From Pontiella desulfatans (GTDB lineage: Bacteria > Verrucomicrobiota > Kiritimatiellia > Kiritimatiellales > Pontiellaceae), in assembly GCF_900890425.1 (NCBI RefSeq), contig NZ_CAAHFG010000005.1:124001-188000 (forward strand): DNA of 64,000 nucleotides. Direction: 5' to 3'. Both the position numbers and the translations under genes were made by a program. The notes below the pieces were generated by a model, which was not told the DNA's origin, ran no database searches, and saw only the letters and a list, made by a program, of their open reading frames with translations. Positions 45,395-54,295 of this stretch are shown here, in pieces; positions within the stretch are counted from its first letter, which is position 1, and the number at the start of each line of letters is the position of its first letter.

Positions 45395-46825
45395 TTATGC
45401 GGTTTCGTGGCGTTCGGCGAGTTGCTCCTTGACCCGTTCTGCGTCCTTTTCGGTGAAGGGGTAGCGGAAGACGAAGAAGCCGCCGACCAGGGTGAAGATG
45501 GAGGGCAGCAGGGTGAATAGAAGCCGCATGTTGAACACCGCTTCCGGGGTCTGCACATCGGCGCTATCGACAATTCCTGCAACGTTGATGAGCCATCCGC
45601 TGGCGGCCATGGCGATGGTGACGCCGACTTTGAGCAGCCAGGCGGAGGTGGCGCTGTACATACCTTCACGACGCGTACCCGTTTCGAGATCATCCCGGTC
45701 GCAAATGTCGGCGTACATGGAAGGAAGGATGGTCCAGACCAGGATGAGGCCGGGGTAGATAAGGATGGAGAGCCAGACTTGCAGGAAGGGGTTTTGCGGA
45801 ACAAAGAAAAACCATTTTATGAGCTGCCCGATGACGATCAGGACGATTCCGCCGATCAGGGTTTGTTTTTTCCCAAAGCGACTGGCAAACCAGGAGATGA
45901 TCGGTACGGCCACCAGGCTTGCGACCGCACCGACCGTCCCGCCCCAGCCCATGATCTCGGACGCAGCCTGCTTGGCCTCTTGAATCGGCAGGTCGCCGTA
46001 CACAAAGAACACATTGATATAGTAGCCCATGCCGCCAACCATCACGACGCCGCCGCAGAATAGCGCTGTAAAGACGCACAGTCCGATAAAGTGCTTGTTT
46101 TTAAAGGTATATTTGGCTGATTTCAGGAAGGAGATCTTCGGAGCCGCTTTCGCGGTGGTGTGCGATTCTTTACAGAAAAACGCGGACATAATGGCGGTGA
46201 GGGTCATGATGACGCCCACGATGATACCAACCGTGCGGACGCCGATGACCTCGTCGGCAACGCCGGCGACCTCATGGCCTTTGCCTAAGTAAATAGCCAG
46301 CGGCATGATCCATGGAATAATAAAGGCCGCGCCTGTGGCGAACATGCTACGCGTGGCTTGTACGCTGTTGCGCTCCTGCACGTCCGGTGTCAGGTCGAGT
46401 CCGAGCGCCATCCATGGAATGTTCCACATGGTGAAAAAGGTGAAGAAAAGCAGGCTCATCGCAATGAACCACGCCAGCAGTCCGGCTTCGCTCCACGATG
46501 TGTTGGGCATCCAGAGCAGGGCAAAGGTGAGGCCGACCCCGATGCCGCCGAGCAGGATGTAGGGGCGCCGCCGTCCCCAGCGCGAGCGGGTGTTGTCGCT
46601 GATGTGTCCCATCAGTGGGTCGGCGATAGCGTCCCAGACGCGGGGCAGGGCCAATGCAATCCCGATCCAGGTGGCTTTCACGCCGAGTCCGAGCGAAAAA
46701 ATCGGCATAGCAAGCAACATTAGGGCGTTGACCATGTCGTTGGTGAGACCGCCGAGCCCCCAAGCGATCTTTTTCGGCAGGGATACATAGTGGGAAGGAC
46801 GGTTTGCTTTATCGGATGATTTCAT
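45395..46825 (-). CDS. GPH-family (MFS) sugar:cation symporter
   Basis: The protein has 476 residues from the ATG at 46825; an earlier in-frame start would include an atypical MIICHKQWSH. It is a 12-helix transporter. The opening LPKKIAWGLGGLTNDMVNAL and the motif WDAIADPLMGHISDNTRSRWGRRRPYIL are diagnostic of the glycoside-pentoside-hexuronide:cation symporter family (MelB, XynP). It probably imports mono- or oligosaccharides released by the secreted enzymes, driven by Na+ or H+. The C-terminus is cytoplasmic and charged (EKDAERVKEQLAERHETA). A 15-bp motif 15 bp upstream of the start is shared with the GntR-type gene at 47379, suggesting direct control. Confidence 0.92.
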   Translation of the reverse strand: MKSSDKANRPSHYVSLPKKIAWGLGGLTNDMVNALMLLAMPIFSLGLGVKATWIGIALALPRVWDAIADPLMGHISDNTRSRWGRRRPYILLGGIGVGLTFALLWMPNTSWSEAGLLAWFIAMSLLFFTFFTMWNIPWMALGLDLTPDVQERNSVQATRSMFATGAAFIIPWIMPLAIYLGKGHEVAGVADEVIGVRTVGIIVGVIMTLTAIMSAFFCKESHTTAKAAPKISFLKSAKYTFKNKHFIGLCVFTALFCGGVVMVGGMGYYINVFFVYGDLPIQEAKQAASEIMGWGGTVGAVASLVAVPIISWFASRFGKKQTLIGGIVLIVIGQLIKWFFFVPQNPFLQVWLSILIYPGLILVWTILPSMYADICDRDDLETGTRREGMYSATSAWLLKVGVTIAMAASGWLINVAGIVDSADVQTPEAVFNMRLLFTLLPSIFTLVGGFFVFRYPFTEKDAERVKEQLAERHETA

Positions 46826-46839
46826 GTGGCTCCATTGCT

Positions 46840-46854
46840 TATGACAAATTATCA
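46840..46854. promoter_or_regulatory. candidate operator shared with the GntR-type regulator gene
   Basis: TATGACAAATTATCA lies 15 bp upstream of the transporter start and matches 14 of 15 bases with the site at 48516-48530 read on the other strand. TGA/TCA half-sites give partial dyad symmetry. Confidence 0.55.
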
Positions 46855-46993
46855 TAATAAGTTATACCTGTTCAGGATCGAAGGCAAACGCGAAAGGAAT
46901 TTATTCTGGGGCCGGGTGAAACTGTAAGGAATTATTTACCACCCGCAGCGTTCCTGCTGGAGCAGTTTCGGTTTTGTTTGTCGCAAGTCTCAA

Positions 46994-47075
46994 AGGTAGG
47001 GATGGCTCGCCGAGCCGTCCGCACGCTGGATCGGTCCTCCCTGCGGGCGGCAGTTTCGTCGAAACAGCCCTACCT
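46994..47075. repeat. 82-bp inverted-repeat element
   Basis: Ends AGGTAGGG and CCCTACCT are perfect complements. Inside are GGCTCG-C-CGAGCC and GTTTCG-T-CGAAAC palindromes. It looks like a REP- or MITE-like dispersed repeat. Confidence 0.5.
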
Positions 47076-47232
47076 CACGAATCCGACAGATTAAAGAAAG
47101 TATGTTCAGGAGAGGGCCGTGCCGGCCTGAGCTTCTCCTTCGTCAAGACTACGGCGGACAAGTTCATCGGCTAGCCGAGGTTTAACCGTAAAAAAGAGAG
47201 GTCGTCCTTCCATGGAAGGTTCCGCTAAACAA

Positions 47233-47271
47233 AAGGCACGAAGAACACGACGTTTGAGTTCTTTGTGCCTT
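47233..47271. repeat. 14-bp inverted repeat with short loop
   Basis: AAGGCACGAAGAAC (47233-47246) pairs at 13 of 14 positions with GTTCTTTGTGCCTT (47258-47271). Phrases of this kind (AAGGCACGAAG) recur between genes in many environmental genomes. Confidence 0.5.
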
Positions 47272-47378
47272 AAGCGTAGAGGGGTTAAGGTCTGCACACA
47301 AGAGCGGCGGCAGGGGTGGAACCCTGATCTTGTCAGGAATCCAGTCATCCAGTTATCCGGCCATCCATATCCGCAGGG

Positions 47379-48512
47379 CTACGCCGGCGGAGCCAGTGTC
47401 TCACCTTCCACAAAGAACGGGGCGGCGAGCATGGTGCTGAGTTTCCATCGGCGGTCAATCATCTGTTGACGCAGGAACTGGATGCAGAGGCCGATCTCAT
47501 GTTCGGGCGAAAAGCCGATACCGGAAAGCATTTTTCCATTGGGCATGCTGTAGTCGGATGTCGGGTTGGCACTGACCACGCTGATATCTTTAGGAACATC
47601 CCGCTTGAGGAGCTGAAGGGCGCTGATCAACTGCTCGGAGCGGGCGAGCGACATACTCAGGAAACAGGTCGTTCCATTGGTTTTTTCGAGGGCCTTGGTC
47701 AGTCCGGCGGTGTCACGCAGGCTGGTTTGCGAAAGGGCGTCGAGCAGGTTTTCATGCGGCTCCAGGCCAGCTTCCCGGATGGCGGCCCGGTAGCCCCGGA
47801 TATAGCAATCCTTTACATGCGGGGTCAGGATCGGGCAGGGCACCAGACTGATGTGCTGGTGTCCTTCTCCTATGACTTTGTTCGTCAGGTGATAAAAGGC
47901 TGCTTCATAGTCACTGGCAATGCAGGGGGCGCAGCGATGATCCGGTTCACACCAGAAGACCAGCGGGATCCGATCCGGGGCCAGGGTAGATTGGAGAGGC
48001 CGGTGGAACGGAAAGAGGGAGATGATGCCCTTTACTTTTTCATCGAACAGGTAGCCGGCCTTGTTCAGGTCCTCGTGGTTGTCCTTGGCGCTGACATAGA
48101 CCACCTTGGTCTGGTAGTTGACGTCCGCCGCCTCTTTCATGAAGGCGTGGACCAGTTTTTGTTCGAAGGCGAGGAAGTCGAGTTCCCGTTCATTTTCGGA
48201 GTCGGCCAGCAGGAGGATACCGATGGTGCCGATGGGGCTGCGGCCTTCGGGAGCCATGGAGGCCAGATAGACCCCCGAGCGGTTTTCCTGCCTCAAATAC
48301 CCTTCTGCACCGAGGCGCTCAACAGCCTGCTGGACCGGCATGCGACTGACCTGGCATTCGCCGGCAATGGTCATCATACTGGGCATCTTTTCATCGACTT
48401 TCCAGCGACCTGCGTGGATTTCCTCGCGCAGGATATCATAAATCTGGTCCGCGAGCGGCAGGTGCCCTGACTCGCGTGTAACGGGATGGCCATAGAGTCT
48501 TGTAATGTTCAT
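47379..48512 (-). CDS. GntR-type transcriptional regulator with LacI-like sugar-sensing domain
   Basis: The protein has 377 residues. The N-terminal winged helix is GntR-like (LADQIYDILREEIHAGRWKV, then PSMMTIAGECQVSRMPVQQA and YLRQENRSGVYL). The rest (about 90-370) is a periplasmic-binding-protein/LacI-type effector domain (IGTIGILLLAD, VKGIISLFP, GYRAAIREAGLEP), as in AraR-type regulators. It probably senses a sugar. It is encoded on the same strand as the GPH transporter and upstream of it. Its own start is preceded within 20 bp by the same 15-bp motif seen before the transporter, pointing to autoregulation and local control. Downstream, about 520 bp of repeats separate it from the transporter. 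Confidence 0.88.
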   Translation of the reverse strand: MNITRLYGHPVTRESGHLPLADQIYDILREEIHAGRWKVDEKMPSMMTIAGECQVSRMPVQQAVERLGAEGYLRQENRSGVYLASMAPEGRSPIGTIGILLLADSENERELDFLAFEQKLVHAFMKEAADVNYQTKVVYVSAKDNHEDLNKAGYLFDEKVKGIISLFPFHRPLQSTLAPDRIPLVFWCEPDHRCAPCIASDYEAAFYHLTNKVIGEGHQHISLVPCPILTPHVKDCYIRGYRAAIREAGLEPHENLLDALSQTSLRDTAGLTKALEKTNGTTCFLSMSLARSEQLISALQLLKRDVPKDISVVSANPTSDYSMPNGKMLSGIGFSPEHEIGLCIQFLRQQMIDRRWKLSTMLAAPFFVEGETLAPPA

Positions 48513-48515
48513 GCT

Positions 48516-48530
48516 TGATAATCTGTCATA
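48516..48530. promoter_or_regulatory. candidate operator in front of the GntR-type gene
   Basis: TGATAATCTGTCATA (reverse strand TATGACAGATTATCA) lies 4-18 bp upstream of the start at 48512 and matches 14 of 15 bases of the site before the GPH transporter. Confidence 0.55.
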
Positions 48531-48639
48531 TTAATAAGTAAAAATCAATGACAAAAATCCCGTTGTCGTCAAGGGCCGCAATCTTACGGATTGTAAATGG
48601 ATTGATGGGGCTTTGGATAGCTGGATGGTTGCGAATTAA

Positions 48640-48671
48640 GACAGGATCAGATTTTGGTTCATGATACCTGT
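48640..48671. repeat. degenerate copy of the GACAGGAT inverted-repeat element
   Basis: GACAGGATC is followed by an inverted GATACCTG about 20 bases on (one bulge). It is similar to elements at 56792-56863 and 62122-62201. Nearby CCAACCATCCGGTTATCC-type repeats fill the rest of this 230-bp gap. Confidence 0.4.
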
Positions 48672-48745
48672 TTTTTTTATGCGATTCAGCTGTGTCCAAT
48701 AATCCAACCATCCGGTTATCCATCAATCCAACCCGTAATGCTGGG

Positions 48746-49672
48746 TTATGCAACCGGTCGGCCGGCACGGTAGGCGGTGGGGGGCTGGCCGATGGCTTTG
48801 CGGAAGGCGCGCGAAAAGTTGTGCACGTTGGTAAAGCCGAGCCGGTCGGCGATTTCGGAGATGGAGAGGTCGGAATAGATCAGCTCGTCGCCGGCGCGGC
48901 GCATTTTGGCGGCGAGGTGGGCGTCGCGCGGGCTTTGTCGGTAGTGTTCCCTGAAGAGCCGCCGGAAGTGGGTCGGGCTGAGACCGTGCTGGCGGGCGAG
49001 GGTTTCGATGTTGAGTTGCTCGTTGCTGTGCATCTGGATGTGACGCATGGCGTTTTCGATGGCCTTCACGTGGCGCGCGTCGAGCGGGGAATCGTTGTGG
49101 CGGCTGCCGAGCAGGTGGCCGATCAGCTGCAGCACGCCGCCGGCAACGGGAAGGGTGGAGATCTGCGCCCGGTTATATTCCAGGATAATGCGGTGCAGCA
49201 GTTCCGCGACCTGGGCTGAATTATAGCCTTCCAGTTTTCCGCACCAGTTTCCGATGATGGGATCGTCGATGGGCGGGTGCATGAGATCCGGCCAGGCGGT
49301 AAGATCGGTGGTTCCGCCCGGGATATGGGCACTCCAGTGACTGCGGGCGGAGTCGTAGATCAGGTCGAAGTGGATATATTGAAGCCGTGTGCCCGGGGCA
49401 TCGCCGCGCAGTTCATGCAAGGCGTCCGGCGGAATCCAGAACAGGTCGCCTTCGCTCGCGGTATACCGAGTTCCATCAATCGTGAAAACGCCGGAGCCTT
49501 CGATAAGATGAACCAGCAGGTAATCAAACAGTCTGCGGGGTTTGATCTGCCAGGTTGGTCGAAAGCCCTCCTGCGCCTCCCGAACATAGGGACGCAGCGA
49601 TAGCAGGCGTTCCTGTGACGCGGGCGCGGGCGCGGTATGTGGCAGTTCGCCGGGGATGTTTTGTGCTGTCAT
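48746..49672 (-). CDS. AraC-family transcriptional regulator with cupin sensor
   Basis: The protein has 308 residues. The N-terminal half is a cupin-type ligand-binding domain (LVHLIEGSGVFTIDGTRYTA, DLFWIPPDALHEL). The C-terminal 100 residues carry two AraC helix-turn-helix units (LNIETLARQHGLSPTHFRRL and ISEIADRLGFTNVHNFSRAF) and the usual ending GQPPTAYR. It is transcribed divergently from the desaturase gene 49779, about 106 bp away, which is a candidate target. The sensed ligand is unknown; cupin-AraC regulators of this shape commonly sense sugars. Confidence 0.92.
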   Translation of the reverse strand: MTAQNIPGELPHTAPAPASQERLLSLRPYVREAQEGFRPTWQIKPRRLFDYLLVHLIEGSGVFTIDGTRYTASEGDLFWIPPDALHELRGDAPGTRLQYIHFDLIYDSARSHWSAHIPGGTTDLTAWPDLMHPPIDDPIIGNWCGKLEGYNSAQVAELLHRIILEYNRAQISTLPVAGGVLQLIGHLLGSRHNDSPLDARHVKAIENAMRHIQMHSNEQLNIETLARQHGLSPTHFRRLFREHYRQSPRDAHLAAKMRRAGDELIYSDLSISEIADRLGFTNVHNFSRAFRKAIGQPPTAYRAGRPVA

Positions 49673-49778
49673 GAATTAGTCCATTGGTCGAAAATGATAC
49701 ATTAATGATCGGTCAGGCTAAAGACAATCTCAAAGGGCGGGAGTATAAAACCATCATTATTAATGGAGATGATTTGAA

Positions 49779-50855
49779 ATGATTTTGGAATTTACCCCCC
49801 GCGAGGAACTCTCGGAGTTTGAGTGGAACCATGAAGGGCGCAACTGGAAACGGTTGGACGTCGATAAGGAAGTGATCAAGCAGCTGTCGGAGCGCAGCAC
49901 GTGGAATGGCCTGTGGCGCGTCGGCCTGTTTATGTCGTTTCTGGCGGTGACCGCTGCGGCGACTTTATGGGCTGCAAGCTATAGCCTGTGGCTGGTGATT
50001 CTTTCGCTTTACGGCTACTATTTCTTTTATGGCTTCTGGGTGGCGATCGGTCATGAGCTGCAGCACAGCACCGTCTTTGCCAAAAACTTTGATTGGTTTA
50101 GTGAGCCGTTCTTTCGTTTGGTTCAGGCGCTGATGTGGAACAGCCCGACCTATGCCCGTAAATCGCACCAGCTGCACCATCGCTATACCATGGTGCGCGG
50201 CATCGATCCCGAAACGGACTGGCCGGAGGTCTTCGATACGAAGTTTGTCCGCTCGGTCCTGGTATATGCCGTCAAATCGCTGCTCGTTTTTGGTGCCGTT
50301 CGAACCCTGATCCGTGATATCGCCACGCAGATCAACCGGGTGCGCGGACAGAAAGACCGCATGATGACCGATCATTGTACCGACAAAGAGAATGCCGCCA
50401 TCCGCCGCGAATCGCTCGGCATCCTGTTGTTTCATCTGGTCATCGTTGCCGTGGCGATCGTATTCGGGCGCTGGGAGCTGATCGCGTTTATCACCCTTGC
50501 CTGGCAGATCGGTGCACCCATCGAAGGGTTGTGGCATAACACGGAGCACATCACGCGACTCTACGATGTAAACGATCAGCGCCTCTGTACCCGCTCGGTC
50601 AAGGTGGGACCCTTGGTGCACCTGCTCTACTGGGGCCTCGACGACCACATCGACCACCACATCTATCCCTTGGTGCCGTCGCGCAATCTGCCGAAGCTGC
50701 ACCAACTGCTGAAGCATGATTTGCCGGAACCGCTCAGTATGATCGACTGCTGGAAGGAAATGTTCGCCATCGCCAAGGAGAAGGATGCTCGGCCGAAGAA
50801 CGAATTTGTGGCGTATGAAGGGAACAGGTTAAAAGTTAAAGAGTTAAAGGGGTGA
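49779..50855 (+). CDS. membrane fatty-acid desaturase family protein
   Basis: The protein has 358 residues with several membrane segments (about 48-88, 160-175, 210-240). All three histidine boxes of membrane di-iron desaturases are present: H-E-L-Q-H (92-96), H-Q-L-H-H (130-134) and DDHIDHHIYP near 287. Family members insert double bonds in acyl chains or hydroxylate related substrates using O2 and an electron donor. The true substrate here is unknown. An oxygen-requiring enzyme is notable if the host is an anaerobe, as relatives of this lineage often are. ATG follows TGGAGATGATTTGAA. It is divergent from an AraC regulator and upstream of a URO-D-like gene. Confidence 0.88.
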   Translation: MILEFTPREELSEFEWNHEGRNWKRLDVDKEVIKQLSERSTWNGLWRVGLFMSFLAVTAAATLWAASYSLWLVILSLYGYYFFYGFWVAIGHELQHSTVFAKNFDWFSEPFFRLVQALMWNSPTYARKSHQLHHRYTMVRGIDPETDWPEVFDTKFVRSVLVYAVKSLLVFGAVRTLIRDIATQINRVRGQKDRMMTDHCTDKENAAIRRESLGILLFHLVIVAVAIVFGRWELIAFITLAWQIGAPIEGLWHNTEHITRLYDVNDQRLCTRSVKVGPLVHLLYWGLDDHIDHHIYPLVPSRNLPKLHQLLKHDLPEPLSMIDCWKEMFAIAKEKDARPKNEFVAYEGNRLKVKELKG

Positions 50856-50931
50856 AGGGTTGAAAGGCCTTTTTTCGTAGATCGTGTAATAGTAATCAGG
50901 CGGCTGTGCTGCCATAATCAGGGGAAATAAA

Positions 50932-51984
50932 GTGAAAAAATTCGAACCGGACTACCGGCATATGGTCGATGCGGCGTATAACAAGGAAGCGGAGCGCCTG
51001 CCGCTCTATGAACACGGATTTGATCCGAGCGTCGTGGAAAAGATCATCAACGAGCCGGTCATGCCGTTGCTGGAGTCAAGCTATGAAGACCATGTCGAGG
51101 CGCAGCGCCGGATCGCCCGCTGCGGCATCCAGCTGGGGTACGATGTAATTCCGTTCGAGCGCCCGGTCGTCCGGGTGGTTCAGAATGGTGCCGCGTTGAT
51201 GGGGCACGCGCCGGCACTGATAGAAACCATGGAGGATATCGAGGCCTATCCCTGGGAAAAGAAAGCGGCGGAGTTTCTTGCGCACTTTGAATTTCACTAC
51301 GACGCCCTGCGTGAAGCGTTGCCTGAAGGTATGAAAGCGGTCGGCGGCATTGGAAACGGGCTATTTGAAACCGTGCAGGATTTCACGACGTTCCAGGAGC
51401 TCGCCTTCCTGCAGGTGGATGAGCCTGAAGCGTTCGAAGCGCTGTGGCAGCGGGTCGGCGATCTCCAGTTTGAATTGTGGAAATGGCTGCTGGAAAACCA
51501 TGCCGACAGCTTTGCGGTCTGCCGTTTCGGCGATGACCTCGGCTTCCGCTCCTCCACGCTGATCCAGCCGGACGATATCCGCAAGCACGTTCTGCCGCAG
51601 TACAAGCGCATTGTTGATCTCGTTCATTCGTACGATAAACCGTTCCTGCTGCACTCCTGCGGGAAAATCTATGACGTGATGGACGATATCATTGACGGGG
51701 TCGGCATCGAAGCCAAACATTCCAACGAAGATGCCATTGACGTCTTTGATGTCTGGGTCGATCGCTATGGTGACCGTATCGGCAACTTCGGCGGAATCGA
51801 AATGAACATCATGACGCTCAACACGCCGGGAGAGGTTAAGCAGTATGTCCTCGACCTGCTCGACCGCATCGGTAATGGAAACGGCGGCATCGCCATCGGA
51901 ACCGGCAATCAGATTTCCGACTACACCGAGCCGGCCAACTGGATCGCCATGTGCGAAGCCGTCCGCGAGTGGAGGGGGGAGTAA
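50932..51984 (+). CDS. uroporphyrinogen decarboxylase (URO-D)-like protein
   Basis: The product has 350 residues from GTG at 50932, behind AGGGGAAATAAA. It has a URO-D/MtaA-type TIM-barrel pattern: FETVQDFTTFQELAF, FGDDLGFRSSTLIQPDDI, LHSCGKIYDVMDDII, ending GGIAIGTGNQISDYTEPANW. The LHSCGK segment matches the metal-binding H-x-C region of cobalamin-dependent methyltransferase relatives, not haem-pathway HemE. Such proteins are abundant in PVC and Lentisphaerae-type genomes and may transfer methyl groups from sugars or small methylated compounds; that role is inference. A second, diverged family member is encoded at 53240. Confidence 0.85.
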   Translation: MKKFEPDYRHMVDAAYNKEAERLPLYEHGFDPSVVEKIINEPVMPLLESSYEDHVEAQRRIARCGIQLGYDVIPFERPVVRVVQNGAALMGHAPALIETMEDIEAYPWEKKAAEFLAHFEFHYDALREALPEGMKAVGGIGNGLFETVQDFTTFQELAFLQVDEPEAFEALWQRVGDLQFELWKWLLENHADSFAVCRFGDDLGFRSSTLIQPDDIRKHVLPQYKRIVDLVHSYDKPFLLHSCGKIYDVMDDIIDGVGIEAKHSNEDAIDVFDVWVDRYGDRIGNFGGIEMNIMTLNTPGEVKQYVLDLLDRIGNGNGGIAIGTGNQISDYTEPANWIAMCEAVREWRGE

Positions 51985-52261
51985 TAGGTGAGAGATTAAG
52001 CATTGCCTTTCAATCGATTCGCTATGCAACGTTTCCTTCGTTCCTCAGGTAAACGTTCTCTACACATAAAATGATACCCCATGGTGTAGAGACCGCTTAC
52101 CCGAACAACGTGAGGGAAGCGGTGCCGGAGGAATGGCTCGTTTTCAAACAGGTATGCTGGTTCCTTCCTAAAGCATCAGTTGTTCGAAATATGCGTATAA
52201 TAGAAAGCGTTAGAGGGGGGAGTAGGGATTTTACGGCACAGGATTTCAGTCATTGGGACTG

Positions 52262-53164
52262 TTAAACGGGCGGGTGGTTTTGTCTGCGGTATTCGGAGGG
52301 GGGCGTGCTGAATGCACTTCGGAAGGTGCGGTTAAAGTTGGAGATATCGGAAAAGCCGCAGTCGTGGCAGATGGTGAGTATCTTGTCGCTGGTGGTGCGC
52401 AGCTTTTGAAGGGCGGCGGCGAGGCGGCGCTGTTTCAGGTAGTTCCCGGTGGAGAGTCCGGTGTAGGCTTTGAACTGCCGGCAGAGATTGGCTTGCCGAA
52501 GGTTGGACAGTTCGCAGAGGGTATCCAGCCGAATGGGCTCCGCGAAGTGAGTTTCCAGATAAAGCCGCACCGTTTCCATGCGCGGATTGATTTCGTTTTC
52601 TGGCGGGTTGAGACCGGCCGGTGCAATACGGCACAGTTCGATGAGCACCAGCCTGAAGAGGGTCTCGATGGCCGCTTCGCTTCCCTGGGACGATGCCTGC
52701 TGTTCGCGATGGAGAAGGTGCAGGATTTGCGTGAAGCGTCCGGGGTCGGGTACGTGCAGGCGCCGGATGCGGTTTAGGCGGTGACCGAGCATGGGGTGTA
52801 TCGGGATCAGGTCCTGCAGGCGTGCAGCCAGCGGATCGGGCAGGTCAGGTACGGGCTGTTTTTTCAGGTCCCAATAGACGTTCATCAGTTCGACCGGTCC
52901 GTTCGGCGTTTTGAGGGTGTGGAACTGGTTATAGTTGAGGATGGTGAGCCCGCCGGCGGTTTCATCAACAGTCCGATCGGCGGTGACGTGTCGGAAGGTT
53001 CCGTTGATGACGAAGAGCATTTCGACAAAATTATGGGTGTGGAACTCATGCGTTTTCTGTTCAAAGGCCGGGAAATATTCCACGGCCAGTCCCGTTTTTT
53101 TTAATTGATCCGCCGCATTGGCCTTAACCGGGGATTTGGTCAGCTGTAAATTTTTACGATTCAT
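52262..53164 (-). CDS. AraC-family transcriptional regulator
   Basis: The protein has 300 residues from the ATG at 53164; a TTG at 53182 would add six. The N-terminal cupin half contains HEFHTHNFVEMLFVINGTF and LTILNYNQFHTL. The C-terminus has the double helix-turn-helix of AraC proteins (RLDTLCELSNLRQANLCRQF and ILTICHDCGFSDISNFNRTF, then STPPSEYR). It is encoded back to back with the URO-D-like gene 53240, 75 bp apart, so it probably regulates that gene. It differs clearly from the AraC protein at 48746, so the two URO-D genes may answer to different signals. Confidence 0.9.
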   Translation of the reverse strand: MNRKNLQLTKSPVKANAADQLKKTGLAVEYFPAFEQKTHEFHTHNFVEMLFVINGTFRHVTADRTVDETAGGLTILNYNQFHTLKTPNGPVELMNVYWDLKKQPVPDLPDPLAARLQDLIPIHPMLGHRLNRIRRLHVPDPGRFTQILHLLHREQQASSQGSEAAIETLFRLVLIELCRIAPAGLNPPENEINPRMETVRLYLETHFAEPIRLDTLCELSNLRQANLCRQFKAYTGLSTGNYLKQRRLAAALQKLRTTSDKILTICHDCGFSDISNFNRTFRSAFSTPPSEYRRQNHPPV

Positions 53165-53239
53165 CAGGTAAAAATATACCAAGAAAAATAATTTAACAGG
53201 TTTATATTGTTATCCTGATTAAATCGGAAGGAATTGATT

Positions 53240-54295
53240 ATGAATGCAAGAGAACGGGTGTTGGCTGTATTGAATCGCGAGACACCGGACCGGGTGCCGG
53301 TGGATATCTGGCTGGTGCCGGAGCTGGTGGAAAAATTTAAACAAAAGCTTGGCGTGGACGATGAACTCGATGTCTACCGCAAGCTGGATGTGGATAAAAT
53401 CGCGTGGCTCGGCATTCCCTGCAAGGGCGTGGTGTTGAAAGATCCCAACGAACATCAGCAGGTCAATCACTGGGGCGTCGGGTTTGAAATGGTCGAGGCC
53501 AACGAAAATGCTGAATACGGCGAGGTTTCCTTTCATCCCTTGCTCGAACTCGATTCGGTCGAACAGCTCGATGCCTATCCCTGGCCGAATCCCGATGATT
53601 TTGATTATGAAACCGCCGCGGCCGAAGCGAAGATGCTCGCCAAAGAATTTGTTACCCTCGGCCCATGGATCTCATTGTTTGAGGTCTACTGCTCTATGCG
53701 GTCGCTTGAAGAGGCGCTGATGGATACCATTGCCGAACCGGAATTCCTGCATGCGGCACTGGACCATATTGCCGAAGCACAGGGCGAAATGGTACGCCGC
53801 TTTTTCGAGGCGGCCGACGGCGCAATCGATATGCTGTTTATCAGCGACGATGTGGGATCGCAGAACAGTCTCATTATGTCGCCGGAGGCATTTGATGAAT
53901 TTATATTCCCGCGCCTCAAGGTCTGGTGCGATCTGGCGCATTCCTATGGAGCGAAGGTGTTTTTTCATACCGACGGTGCTGCCGAGCCGCTGATTCCGCG
54001 CCTGATTGAGGCGGGCATTGATGTGCTCAACCCGATTCAGCACGTTTGTCCGGGCATGGACTGCAAAGAATTGAAGGCCAAATATGGCGATCAGGTGATT
54101 TTTCACGGCGGCGTGGAAAACCAGAAAATTCTTCCGTTCGGAACCGCTGAAGAAGTGGCTGTCGAAACGAAACAATGTCTGGATGAGCTCGGCCCCGATG
54201 GCTACCTGCCATGCTCCTGTCACTTCGCGCAGGCCGACACCCCGGTCGAAAACGTCACGGCGCTGATTGAGGCCGTGCAGCAATACAAAGCCTGA
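53240..54295 (+). CDS. uroporphyrinogen decarboxylase (URO-D)-like protein, second copy
   Basis: The protein has 351 residues. I choose the ATG at 53240 behind GGAAGGAATTG over the TTG at 53234. The opening MNARERVLAVLNRETPDRVP is the usual URO-D/MtaA-family start. Downstream are FISDDVGSQNSLIMSPEAF, FFHTDGAAEPLIPRLIEAG and VIFHGGVENQKILPFGT. Compared with 50932 the histidine-containing segment lacks the following cysteine (FHTDG rather than LHSCG), so metal binding may differ. The fold suggests methyl or carboxyl transfer chemistry; the substrate is unknown. A divergent AraC regulator upstream is the likely controller. Confidence 0.88.
   Translation: MNARERVLAVLNRETPDRVPVDIWLVPELVEKFKQKLGVDDELDVYRKLDVDKIAWLGIPCKGVVLKDPNEHQQVNHWGVGFEMVEANENAEYGEVSFHPLLELDSVEQLDAYPWPNPDDFDYETAAAEAKMLAKEFVTLGPWISLFEVYCSMRSLEEALMDTIAEPEFLHAALDHIAEAQGEMVRRFFEAADGAIDMLFISDDVGSQNSLIMSPEAFDEFIFPRLKVWCDLAHSYGAKVFFHTDGAAEPLIPRLIEAGIDVLNPIQHVCPGMDCKELKAKYGDQVIFHGGVENQKILPFGTAEEVAVETKQCLDELGPDGYLPCSCHFAQADTPVENVTALIEAVQQYKA

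Larger units (their letters stand above)
46855..47378. other. intergenic region with dispersed inverted-repeat elements
   Basis: No credible gene is seen in about 520 bp. It contains an AGGTAGGG/CCCTACCT-bounded element (46994-47075) and a 14-bp inverted repeat (47233-47271), plus ATCCAGTTATCCGG-type short repeats at 47340-47370. It looks like a landing place for host repeats. Confidence 0.5.

Noticed and set aside
47466-48470. 334-codon plus-strand frame over the GntR-type regulator
   Set aside because: It is antisense to a gene with an intact winged helix and sugar-binding domain and has no domain of its own.
47330-48740. CRISPR array from repeated ATCC-AxTTATCC phrases
   Set aside because: The repeats near 47340 and 48700 are short, irregular and not spaced by unique spacers of constant length. 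No cas gene is present.
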